In this document: one piece after another, positions 1 through 7,385 of the stretch
How positions within the stretch are numbered: position 1 is the first letter of the stretch
How the letters are laid out: every line of letters starts with the position of its first letter
DNA from: Phycisphaeraceae bacterium
Lineage (GTDB): Bacteria; Planctomycetota; Phycisphaerae; Phycisphaerales; UBA1924
NCBI GenBank assembly: GCA_009827205.1
Contig: WUAK01000033.1
Span: forward strand, 1 to 15,143
Length of the DNA stretch: 15,143 nucleotides
Reading direction: 5' to 3'
The notes under the pieces: generated by a model
The model's input: the letters and a program-made list of their open reading frames with translations, nothing else
The model's database searches: none
Told to the model about the DNA's origin: nothing
Program-made: the position numbers and the translations under genes

Positions 1-391
1 CGCACGCAGGGGCACTCGCGAAGTCGTACGCCTCGAACGGGCCCAGCCGGCGAAGGTCCTGATCTTCAGTTGCAAAGCGGGGAATGACGTGCGCATGCAA
101 CTCGGGCGCCATGTTGCAGAGGATCAGGTAGTTGATCCGCTGGGCGCCCGTCGCGGCGAGCACCGCGTCACCCAGCAGCAGCACGTCCGACATGAACTCC
201 GCCCGCTGCCTCGGCCCGAGATCGTTCACGCTCGGCACAACCGGATCGGGCAGAAGCACACAGCAGCCCTCGATCATCTCGGGTTGGTTGTCGTTGAGCA
301 CGGCAAAACCTGAGGTCAACTGTGCGAGCGGGGCAGGGTGACGACCCTCTCGAGCAAGTGCGACGCGATCAGAGATGATGGTGCTGCTCAT
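1..391 (-). CDS. HIT-family hydrolase/transferase, 3' end outside the window
   Basis: The reading frame is open from an ATG at 391-389 to the window edge, giving 130 residues without the C-terminus. Near residues 88-105 an NYLILCNM stretch is followed by ELHAHVIPR, the HIT signature. HIT proteins hydrolyse or transfer nucleotidyl groups from dinucleoside polyphosphates and related nucleotides in the cytoplasm, and the middle histidine of HxHxHxx is the nucleophile. Here H99 (the nucleophile position) and H101 are present, while the first histidine position is E97. As I recall, bacterial HIT proteins with a 'LHAH.xPR' motif and no first histidine are a common variant, so activity is plausible. 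A GAGG at 401-404 lies 9 nt before the ATG. The gene is divergent from the YCII-like gene, with only 41 nt between start codons. Substrate unknown; family assignment fairly sure. Confidence 0.8.
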   Translation of the reverse strand, partial: MSSTIISDRVALAREGRHPAPLAQLTSGFAVLNDNQPEMIEGCCVLLPDPVVPSVNDLGPRQRAEFMSDVLLLGDAVLAATGAQRINYLILCNMAPELHAHVIPRFATEDQDLRRLGPFEAYDFASAPAC

Positions 392-419
392 TTCGATGAA
401 CCTCGGGCTCACGTATCTG

Positions 420-425
420 TATACT
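420..425 (+). promoter_or_regulatory. Candidate -10 hexamer for a leaderless transcript
   Basis: TATACT ends 7 nt before the ATG at 433, and there is no Shine-Dalgarno-like sequence before that ATG. If this is the -10 element, transcription would start at or next to the start codon, giving a leaderless mRNA. I see no convincing -35 hexamer 16-18 nt upstream, so the call rests on one hexamer and its position. Confidence 0.3.
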
Positions 426-432
426 GCGCGGC

Positions 433-1137
433 ATGGACACGATCAAAGTATATTTCTTCACTCTTATGGTAGTGTTGGGTGGTCACGCGATGACTCAGGA
501 TGATGCCGAGTCTGAAACCCGTGACTATGTCTTTGTCTTCATTAAGACCGGCCCCGAGGATGCGAACATCACAGGCGACGCCCGCAACGAGGCGTTCGGG
601 GGACACTTCTCGAACATGCGCAAGATGTCCGCAGACGGTGACTTGCTGATCGCGGGTCCGTTCGGCCCGCCGATGGCTGACACCAACCACAGGGGCATCT
701 TTGTGTTCGATGCCCAAACGCTCGAGGAGGGCATGACGCTCGCCGAAACCGACCCGCCGACCAAGCTCGGCATCTTCGTGCTGACGGGCTTCGTGTTCAC
801 GACCGATGATCCGCTCACAAAGCTCCACGAGCTCGACATGAAGGCACTCAAAGAGCAGGGCGAGGATGCGCCCCCCGGATCGAACGCACGAGCATACGTG
901 CTGGCGACAGCGCCCTTTGATGACGCCCTCTACCAATCTGCAGCGAAGAACGATAACGTATTCATCGCCGGCAAGCTCCATGGCTCAGGCGAGGACGGAG
1001 CCGATCAGATCCTCATCTGGCTCGACGCGGAAAATGTCGAGGGCGCGAACGAGATCACTGCTCAGTTCGGCGGCGACTGGACGCTGCACGGGTGGTTCGG
1101 GTCAAAGAGTATTGCTTTGCTCAGCAGAGAGGATTAA
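433..1137 (+). CDS. Exported protein with two YCII-like halves
   Basis: The 234-residue product begins with a lysine at position 5, a hydrophobic stretch (about 6-17) and a GHA that could be a signal peptidase site near residue 19, so export is likely. Residues 31-130 resemble the YCII fold (ferredoxin-like, usually a small cytoplasmic dimer). They show H58 in a GGHF context and the LLIAGPFG strand, matching the conserved histidine and 'aGP' region of YciI-type proteins. Residues about 152-231 repeat the pattern in degenerate form (YVLATA, then VFIAGKLHG, then a WLDAEN strand) without the histidine. I infer an intramolecular YCII dimer with one potentially active half. YCII proteins have uncertain enzymatic roles, and no reaction can be assigned. 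An ATG at 490 is an alternative start that would remove the signal peptide. The stop codon overlaps that of uvrA. Confidence 0.72.
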   Translation: MDTIKVYFFTLMVVLGGHAMTQDDAESETRDYVFVFIKTGPEDANITGDARNEAFGGHFSNMRKMSADGDLLIAGPFGPPMADTNHRGIFVFDAQTLEEGMTLAETDPPTKLGIFVLTGFVFTTDDPLTKLHELDMKALKEQGEDAPPGSNARAYVLATAPFDDALYQSAAKNDNVFIAGKLHGSGEDGADQILIWLDAENVEGANEITAQFGGDWTLHGWFGSKSIALLSRED

Positions 1138-4100
1138 GCAAGCATCTCTTTCAGATACACCCCAGTATGACTCGTCTTGCTCTTGGCGACCGTCTCGGGT
1201 GTGCCAGAGGCGACGATGGTGCCGCCGCCGTCGCCGCCTTCTGGGCCGAGGTCGATGAGCCAGTCGGCGCACTTGATGACATCGAGATTGTGCTCTATGA
1301 CCACGAGCGTGTTGCCCGCGTCGGCGAGCCGGTTGAGCACGCCCACGAGCTTGTTGATGTCCTCGAAGTGCAGGCCCGTCGTAGGCTCGTCGAGGATGTA
1401 GAGCGTGTGTTCCTGGCTGATGGTGCCGTCGTATCGCACGCCCTTGCCAAGTTCCGTCGCGAGCTTGACGCGCTGGGCCTCGCCGCCTGAGAGTGTTGTC
1501 GAGGGCTGGCCGAGCGTGATGTAGTCGAGCCCGACATCGCGCAGGCACTCGGCGAACCGCAGGATCTTGGGGTGGTTCTCGAAGAACGAGCACGCATCCT
1601 CGACAGTCATCGCCAGCACATCCGCGATGTTCTTGTCGCGGTACGTCACCTCGAGGGTCTCACGGTTGTAGCGCTTCCCCCCGCACACCTCGCACTCGAC
1701 GAACACGTCGGGCAGGAAGTGCATCTCGATCTTTTTGAGGCCCTGCCCCTGGCAGGCCTCGCATCGCCCGCCGCCGTTCTGCGCAGAGACGTTGAAGCTG
1801 AACCTGCCCGGCTTGTAGCCGCGGATCTTGGCTTCCTTTGTCGCGGTGAAGATCTTCCGGATCTCATCGAAGATGCCCGTGTATGTCGCGGGGTTCGAGC
1901 GGGGTGTCCTGCCGATGGGCGACTGGTCGACCTCGATGATCCGGTCGATCTTGCTCAGCCCGTTGACTCGCGAATGCTCGCCCGGTTTCTCGCGGCTGCC
2001 GAGCAGGTCACGCCTCACCGCCTTGAGCAGGATCTCGTTAACGAGCGTCGACTTGCCCGAGCCAGACACACCGGTGACACAGACGATGCCCCCGAGCGGG
2101 AACGCGGCGTCGACCTTCTTGAGGTTGTTGGCTCGCGCCCCCTTGACGACGAGCGCGTTCTTCTCGTTCATCGGGCGACGCTTCTTCGGGACCGCGATCT
2201 CGCGCTTGCCTGAGAGGTACTGCCCGGTCAATGAGTCCTTGACCTTGCACACATCGGCGACGCTGCCCTGCGCGACGATCTCCCCGCCGTGCACACCGGG
2301 GCCAGGCCCGATGTCCACGACATGGTCGGCGCTGCGGATCATGTCCTCGTCGTGCTCGACGACGAGCACCGTGTTCCCGATGTCTGTCAGGTGACGAAGC
2401 GTGCGGATGAGCCTGTCGTTGTCGCGCTGATGGAGCCCGATCGTCGGCTCGTCGAGCACGTAGCACGCGCCGACGAGTCCCGAGCCGACCTGAGTCGCAA
2501 GCCTGATTCGCTGCGCCTCGCCGCCCGAGAGTGTCGCGGTGCGCCGATCGAGCGAGAGGTACTCGAGCCCGACGCTCGAGAGGAACCTGAGCCTGTTGCC
2601 GATCTCGCGGATGATGGGCTCGGCGATCTGCTCCTGCTCCTTCGTAAGCCTGAGTCCCTCGACGAATTCGATCGCGTCATTGATGTTGAGGCGCGCAAGT
2701 TCGGAGACGTTGAGGCGTGAGCCGTCGTTGGTGTCGCGTCCGATGACGGTGTCGCTGAACGCGCGCTTGGTGTCGGCTTTGTGTGACGATGTCAGCAGCA
2801 CGTGGAGTGCTCCGATGCTGAGTCTGTCGCCGCAGCACGTCGGGCACGTGTGCTCGGATTGAAACTGGTGCAGGTGGTCCTTGACCCACTGGCTCTCGGT
2901 CTTGTGGAACCACGCGTCGAGCATGGGGATGACGCCGTCCCACGACTTGGCACCGAACATCAGGTCGTCGTACTGCTTCTGTGTCAGATCAGCGATCCGA
3001 GTGGTGATGTCGATGCCGACCTTGCGGCAGTACCTCCTGAGGACACGGGGGTAGATCATCCCGCCGGGGCCGTTTTTCTTCCATGGCGCGATCCCGCCCG
3101 CGTTGAGCGATTTGTTCTCGTCGGGGACGACCAGATCCTCGTCGAACTCGAGGATCGAGCCCAGCCCGTGGCACGTCGGGCACGCACCGAACGGCGAGTT
3201 GAACGAGAACAGCCTCGGGCTGATCTCCTCGAGTGCGTACTCGGGGTTATCAGGGTCGGCGAAGCTCGTCGAGTACGTCCTGTCCGTCCACTTCTCGCGG
3301 TCTTCTGGGTCGTTGATCGAGATGTACACGGTGCCGCCGGCGAGCTTGAGCGCTGATTCGATCGATTCCGCGAGCCGCTGTCGAACGTCCGCGCGGATCA
3401 CAATCCGGTCTACAACCGCGTCGATGTCATGCTTGTGATAGCGTCCGAGATCGAGCGGGTTTTCCCCGCCTGCAGCGAGCGCATCGCGCAGCTCGATGAC
3501 CTTCCCGTTGACACGTGCTCGCCCCCAGCCGTTCTGGTGGAGATCCTCCAGAACATCCTTGTGGAAGCCCTTCTTCCCGCGCACAACCGGCGCGAGCACC
3601 ATGAGCCGAGTGCCCTCGGCGAGTTCCATGACGGCTTCAACAATCTGCGAGCTGGGCGTCGCCGCGATGGGACGACCAGAGCGTTCGAGCACCGTGCCGT
3701 CTTTCTTCTCTTTCGTTGGTGCCCATGAGACGGGTGTGCCGCAGCGAGCAAAGAGGAGGCGCAGGTAGTCGTAGATCTCGGTCGTTGTGGCGACCGTGGA
3801 TCGCGGGTTGTGCGACGCCGACCGCTGCTCGATCGCGATCGTCGGCGGGATTCCCTCGACCTCCTCGACGTCTGGTTTCTTGAGCTGGTCGAGGAACTGT
3901 CTCGCGTACGCCGAGAGAGACTCCATGTACTTGCGCTGGCCCTCGGCGAAAATCGTGTCGAACGCCAGCGAGCTCTTGCCCGACCCTGAGAGCCCTGTCA
4001 TCACGATCAGCTGATCGCGGGGGATCACGAGATCGATATCTTTAAGATTGTGCTCTTTGGCACCCCGGACGCGGATCTGCCTGAGGGCAGTCGGCTCGGA

Positions 4101-4175
4101 ACTCGGCTTGGTTTTGGCCGACCGTGTCTTCCTTGGGGCGGATTTCTTCTTCGCGATGGCTTTCGTCTTCGGCAT
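1134..4175 (-). CDS. uvrA: UvrA, excinuclease ABC subunit A (damage-recognition ATPase)
   Basis: This is the ABC-type ATPase that finds bulky DNA lesions and loads UvrB in nucleotide excision repair. At 1013 residues it is longer than the usual 940 or so. Both nucleotide-binding halves are complete: Walker A GLSGSGKS (61-68) with signature LSGGEAQR (549-556) and Walker B YVLDEPT (572-578); Walker A GVSGSGKS (702-709) with signature 895-902 and Walker B YILDEPT (926-932). The C-terminal zinc module is intact (C805, C808, C828, C831). In the first zinc module only C332/C335 remain; the preceding CxxC pair is replaced by ADPDN (306-310). CPTC at 444-447 is also present. Residues 1-30 are a Lys/Ala/Ser/Arg-rich tail not found in standard UvrA. 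The region after C145 carries about 15 extra residues without the usual cysteine/histidine cluster. No Shine-Dalgarno sequence is seen before the ATG. The gene is divergent from the methyltransferase gene. Confidence 0.97.
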   Translation of the reverse strand: MPKTKAIAKKKSAPRKTRSAKTKPSSEPTALRQIRVRGAKEHNLKDIDLVIPRDQLIVMTGLSGSGKSSLAFDTIFAEGQRKYMESLSAYARQFLDQLKKPDVEEVEGIPPTIAIEQRSASHNPRSTVATTTEIYDYLRLLFARCGTPVSWAPTKEKKDGTVLERSGRPIAATPSSQIVEAVMELAEGTRLMVLAPVVRGKKGFHKDVLEDLHQNGWGRARVNGKVIELRDALAAGGENPLDLGRYHKHDIDAVVDRIVIRADVRQRLAESIESALKLAGGTVYISINDPEDREKWTDRTYSTSFADPDNPEYALEEISPRLFSFNSPFGACPTCHGLGSILEFDEDLVVPDENKSLNAGGIAPWKKNGPGGMIYPRVLRRYCRKVGIDITTRIADLTQKQYDDLMFGAKSWDGVIPMLDAWFHKTESQWVKDHLHQFQSEHTCPTCCGDRLSIGALHVLLTSSHKADTKRAFSDTVIGRDTNDGSRLNVSELARLNINDAIEFVEGLRLTKEQEQIAEPIIREIGNRLRFLSSVGLEYLSLDRRTATLSGGEAQRIRLATQVGSGLVGACYVLDEPTIGLHQRDNDRLIRTLRHLTDIGNTVLVVEHDEDMIRSADHVVDIGPGPGVHGGEIVAQGSVADVCKVKDSLTGQYLSGKREIAVPKKRRPMNEKNALVVKGARANNLKKVDAAFPLGGIVCVTGVSGSGKSTLVNEILLKAVRRDLLGSREKPGEHSRVNGLSKIDRIIEVDQSPIGRTPRSNPATYTGIFDEIRKIFTATKEAKIRGYKPGRFSFNVSAQNGGGRCEACQGQGLKKIEMHFLPDVFVECEVCGGKRYNRETLEVTYRDKNIADVLAMTVEDACSFFENHPKILRFAECLRDVGLDYITLGQPSTTLSGGEAQRVKLATELGKGVRYDGTISQEHTLYILDEPTTGLHFEDINKLVGVLNRLADAGNTLVVIEHNLDVIKCADWLIDLGPEGGDGGGTIVASGTPETVAKSKTSHTGVYLKEMLA

Positions 4176-4262
4176 GTGGATCAGATCGTAGGGGCTTGGT
4201 AGGTACCGGTAGCGGTGGATCCAGATTTACGTTGTCCCGCGTGGGAGGCCGATTCACAAGGC

Positions 4263-4979
4263 ATGGCGGTCACTTTCAGACTCTCGGACACCCCCGACGA
4301 ACCCATCGAGACTCGCGGCGCGACTCCCGAGGAGAACGTCTCGTATTGGAAGCAGTTGCACGAATCGAATGCCTATTTCGACACGCACAACTGGTACCAG
4401 GACAGGCTCCGCTTTTTCGGGCTCGATCAGATCTCGCGCATCCTCGATCCGAAACAGGACGACACTCTGCTGGAGATCGGGTGCGGCTACGGCAGGCTGC
4501 TCTGGCATCTCGCTCCGCTCGTCAAGAACGCGATCGGACTCGATCTCGCACAGGCCCCGCTCACGGAAGCAGAGTCACTGCTCGAGTCCAGGGGATCGGT
4601 AGAGCTTCACCTAGGCGACGGTGTGACCCTCAATCCGATCAAGGACGAATCGATCACCGCCGCATACGCGTTCACCGTGTTCCAGCACATGGCTCGGAGT
4701 GTCGCGCTCGCCAATGCACGAGAGGTTGCCCGCGTGCTCGCGCCTTCGGGGCGATTCCTCCTCCAGCTCCACGTGGGTGACGGGAGCGAGGATGTCATGG
4801 CAACGCCCGGCGAGCAGTCCGTTGGCTACACCGCCGCGCAGGCAGCTGGCCTGATCGAAGACGCCGGGCTCCGGGTTGAACGGGTCGAGCGTGAACTCCT
4901 GCTGAAGGACTATCCAGCCGGCAATGTTGCGTGGTGGTGGGTGCTGGCAACGAAGCATGAGGCGTCGTCGTCAGGGTGA
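4263..4979 (+). CDS. Class I SAM-dependent methyltransferase
   Basis: The 238-residue product has the Rossmann-type methyltransferase order. Motif I is LLEIGCGYGRL (69-79, the SAM-binding glycine loop). An acidic strand end follows at IGLDLA (91-96), then the TVFQHM segment (139-144) and a REVARVLAPSGRFLLQL strand/helix (153-169) typical of methyltransf_11/25 families. The N-terminal 60 residues (YWKQLHESN...YFDTHNWYQDRL) resemble the cap of small-molecule methyltransferases, but the substrate cannot be read from the sequence. ATG 4263 is chosen because GGGAGG lies at 4243-4248, although a 14-nt spacing is long; the frame is open from an ATG at 4215. It starts divergently 87 nt from uvrA, and its last 9 nt overlap the end of the opposing microprotein gene. 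A repair role is not implied by position alone. Confidence 0.85.
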   Translation: MAVTFRLSDTPDEPIETRGATPEENVSYWKQLHESNAYFDTHNWYQDRLRFFGLDQISRILDPKQDDTLLEIGCGYGRLLWHLAPLVKNAIGLDLAQAPLTEAESLLESRGSVELHLGDGVTLNPIKDESITAAYAFTVFQHMARSVALANAREVARVLAPSGRFLLQLHVGDGSEDVMATPGEQSVGYTAAQAAGLIEDAGLRVERVERELLLKDYPAGNVAWWWVLATKHEASSSG

Positions 4980-5159
4980 GCCTTCGGCGTTCGGATCAGC
5001 TGGCACCGCCTGTTGCTGAGTCGGCTGGTTCGCTTGATGTTGCTGAAACACCTTCTGCTTCATCTGCATTATGACGCCCACGAGCACCAGCCCGATAGCC
5101 AGGCCCAGCATGTAGGTCGCCAGGTTTGAGATGAAGCGTTTGTTGATCTTCACAGCCAA
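4971..5159 (-). CDS. Single-pass membrane microprotein downstream of uvrB
   Basis: A 62-residue product would start at TTG 5159-5157; a GTG two codons later (5153-5151) is the alternative. A short basic N-terminus (KINKR) precedes one hydrophobic helix at about residues 13-31 (ATYMLGLAIGLVLVGVIMQM), followed by a Gln/Pro/Ala-rich tail with QQH, QQQ and a PADPNAEGSP end. This is the layout of a small inner-membrane anchor protein with a polar tail. The gene begins 18 nt after the uvrB stop and lies in the same frame as uvrB, so it should be co-transcribed with it. No clear Shine-Dalgarno sequence is seen, so termination-reinitiation from uvrB is plausible. The composition looks genuinely coding and not antisense. 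Function unknown. Confidence 0.6.
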   Translation of the reverse strand: MAVKINKRFISNLATYMLGLAIGLVLVGVIMQMKQKVFQQHQANQPTQQQAVPADPNAEGSP

Positions 5160-5177
5160 TGCTAGCGCCTGAATTGG

Positions 5178-7382
5178 TCACCGTTTCTTGCGTTTCTTGG
5201 CGTGAACTCCGGGCATCCCTGCAGATTTGCCGTGGGCTTTCTTACCCGTTTTCTTCGAAAGCTCGGATTTGCGCACTTTCCCGTCGGTCCCGACTTTGCC
5301 CTCGCGGATGAGCTTGATCTGATCTCGTAGTTGGGCGGCTTTCTCGAACTCGGTCTTCTCCGCGGCCTCAAGCATCTCGCCTTCGAGCTCACGGACGAGT
5401 TCCTCGGCCTCGAACGCCTCGTCGTCGGTAGCGATGACCTCCCGCGCTGTTCTGCGGGCTTTGAGCTCCATCTCGATGCCGTGACGGATGGCTTTCTCGA
5501 CTGTCCGCGGTGTGATGCCGTGCTCTTCGTTGAACGCGATCTGCTTCTCGCGTCTGCGATCGGTCTCGTCCATCGCTGCCTGCATCGCGGGGGTGATTTT
5601 GTCCGCGTACATGACAACCGTTGCGTTGACGTTCCGCGCGGCTCGGCCCATCTGCTGGATCAGACTCGTCGGGCTGCGCAGGAAGCCCTCCTTGTCGGCA
5701 TCCAGAATGCACACAAGCGAAACCTCGGGCAGATCGAGACCCTCGCGGAGCAGGTTCACACCCACGAGCACGTTGTACTCGCCCTTGCGCAGGTCTGTGA
5801 TGATCTCGGTGCGCTCGAGTGTGCTGATATCGCTGTGCATGTAGCGCGAGGCGATGCCCTTCTCGTCGAGGTACGCGGCAAGGTCCTCGCACAAACGCTT
5901 GGTCAGCGCGATCACGAGCACACGCTCGCCCTTCTCGACGCGATCCTGGCATCGCTCGAGTAAATCGGGCACCTGCCCCTTGGCGGGCTTGATCTCGATG
6001 AGCGGATCGACAAGACCGGTAGGGCGGATGACCTGCTCGGCGACTTCGCCGCCCGTCTTCTCAAGCTCGTAGGGTCCGGGTGTCGCGCTCACGTGCACGA
6101 GTTGGGGCACAAACTCCTCGAATTCCTCGAACCGCAGGGGCCTGTTGTCGAGCGCCGATGGAAGCCTGAACCCGTGGTTCACGAGCACTTCCTTGCGTGC
6201 GCGATCGCCGTTGAACATCGCGCGAACCTGAGGCAGCGTCACGTGGCTCTCGTCGATGATGACGAGCCAGTCGCGCGCATTGGGTCTGAGCGATCTGGCT
6301 TCTTCGCTGGTGGGCCTCACGTTCGGTGGAAGCTCTGCGACGTGCTGCACGTTCATGCCCGGCTTCTCGTTCGAACCCGAATGCGGCGCAAAGTCGAAGT
6401 AGTCCATCAGCGTGTAGGGCTTCTCGCCCGGCATGCGCCCGTCCATGTACCTGCTGTAGTTCTCGATCCCGGAGCAGAAGCCGACCTCTTCCATCATCTC
6501 CAGGTCATACTTCGTCCTCGCCAGGAGCCTTTGTGCTTCCATGAGATGGCCAGAACCCCGCAGCTGCATGACTCTTTCGTCGAGCTCGGTTCTGATGCCG
6601 TCGAGCGCCGCCTTCATCTGCTCCTCGGGCATGACGTAGTGCACGGCCGGGAATAGGAAGAACTGCGATTCTTCCGCGAGCAGCTCGCCCGAGGTCGGGT
6701 TGATCAGCTCGACTTTTTCGATCTCGTCCCCGAATAGGTCGATGCGTACCGCAAACTGCTCATAGGCGGGGAACACGTCGATCGTGTCGCCTCGGACCCT
6801 GAACATGCCGCGCTGGAACTCGATGTCCGCGCGCTTGTACTGCATGTCGTTGAGCGCGAGCAGGAACTCCCTGCGGTCGATCGTGTCCCCCCGCGTGATC
6901 GTGAGCACCTTGTTGCCGTAGGCATCGGGTGATCCAAGACCAAAGATACACGAGACGCTGGAGACCACGATCGTGTCGCGTCGGCTGAGTAGATTGCTCG
7001 TCGCGGCGAGTCGGAGTTGGTCGAGCTCGTCGTTTCGACCCGCGTCTTTCTCGATGTAGATGTCACGCTGAGGGATGTACGCCTCGGGCTGGTAATAGTC
7101 GTAGTAACTGACGAAATAGTTGACGCTGTTGTTCGGGAATAGCTCCTTGAACTCTTCAAATAGCTGCGCCGCGAGTGTTTTGTTGTGGCTCAGCACGAGC
7201 GTGGGCCTCTGCAGACGCTCAATCAGATTCGCCATCGTGAACGTCTTGCCCGTGCCTGTCGCGCCGAGAAGGCACGAGTGTTTCGCGCCGCCCTTGATGC
7301 GTTCCTCGAGCGCCGCGATCGCCGTGGGCTGGTCGCCTGTGGGTTTGAATGGGCTCACGACTTTGAACAGCTGTTCAGACAT
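5178..7382 (-). CDS. uvrB: UvrB, excinuclease ABC subunit B (helicase-like damage verifier)
   Basis: UvrB takes damaged DNA from UvrA, verifies the lesion with its beta-hairpin and recruits UvrC. The 734 residues (E. coli has 673) show Walker A GATGTGKT (40-47), the Tyr-rich beta-hairpin SYYDYYQPEAYIPQRD (about 92-107), the Walker B DESH box (377-380), VSATPGPYE (431-439), helicase motif VI QQMGRAARN (577-585) and a C-terminal UVR domain (about 658-694) for UvrC contact. There are two departures from the family. A stretch of about 38 residues (331-369, containing NEKPGMN and LPPNVRP) sits between the YTLMDYFDF strand and DWLVIIDESH, where E. coli has only a few residues. A Lys-rich tail (696-734) also ends in KKRKKR. 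The gene starts 3 nt after the DUF3465 stop and is followed by a membrane microprotein gene, so it appears to be the middle gene of an operon. Confidence 0.97.
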   Translation of the reverse strand: MSEQLFKVVSPFKPTGDQPTAIAALEERIKGGAKHSCLLGATGTGKTFTMANLIERLQRPTLVLSHNKTLAAQLFEEFKELFPNNSVNYFVSYYDYYQPEAYIPQRDIYIEKDAGRNDELDQLRLAATSNLLSRRDTIVVSSVSCIFGLGSPDAYGNKVLTITRGDTIDRREFLLALNDMQYKRADIEFQRGMFRVRGDTIDVFPAYEQFAVRIDLFGDEIEKVELINPTSGELLAEESQFFLFPAVHYVMPEEQMKAALDGIRTELDERVMQLRGSGHLMEAQRLLARTKYDLEMMEEVGFCSGIENYSRYMDGRMPGEKPYTLMDYFDFAPHSGSNEKPGMNVQHVAELPPNVRPTSEEARSLRPNARDWLVIIDESHVTLPQVRAMFNGDRARKEVLVNHGFRLPSALDNRPLRFEEFEEFVPQLVHVSATPGPYELEKTGGEVAEQVIRPTGLVDPLIEIKPAKGQVPDLLERCQDRVEKGERVLVIALTKRLCEDLAAYLDEKGIASRYMHSDISTLERTEIITDLRKGEYNVLVGVNLLREGLDLPEVSLVCILDADKEGFLRSPTSLIQQMGRAARNVNATVVMYADKITPAMQAAMDETDRRREKQIAFNEEHGITPRTVEKAIRHGIEMELKARRTAREVIATDDEAFEAEELVRELEGEMLEAAEKTEFEKAAQLRDQIKLIREGKVGTDGKVRKSELSKKTGKKAHGKSAGMPGVHAKKRKKR

Positions 7383-7385
7383 GTG

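Noticed and set aside
409..981. 190-codon open frame antisense to the YCII-like gene
   Set aside because: It is a mirror of the real gene: GC-rich codon use opens the opposite frame. It has no recognisable domain or ribosome binding site.
1572..2213. 213-codon plus-strand open frame inside uvrA
   Set aside because: It lies antisense to conserved UvrA motifs. The translation is Ala/Arg/Asp/Val-rich with no family resemblance.
4215..4262. Upstream ATG 4215 for the methyltransferase
   Set aside because: It has no ribosome binding site, and its extra 16 residues are not methyltransferase-like. GGGAGG precedes the later ATG 4263.
4176..4262. LexA/SOS box between uvrA and the methyltransferase
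   Set aside because: No CTGT-N8-ACAG or GAAC-N4-GTTC type dyad is present. The TGGATCCA and GGTACC palindromes there are short and likely chance.
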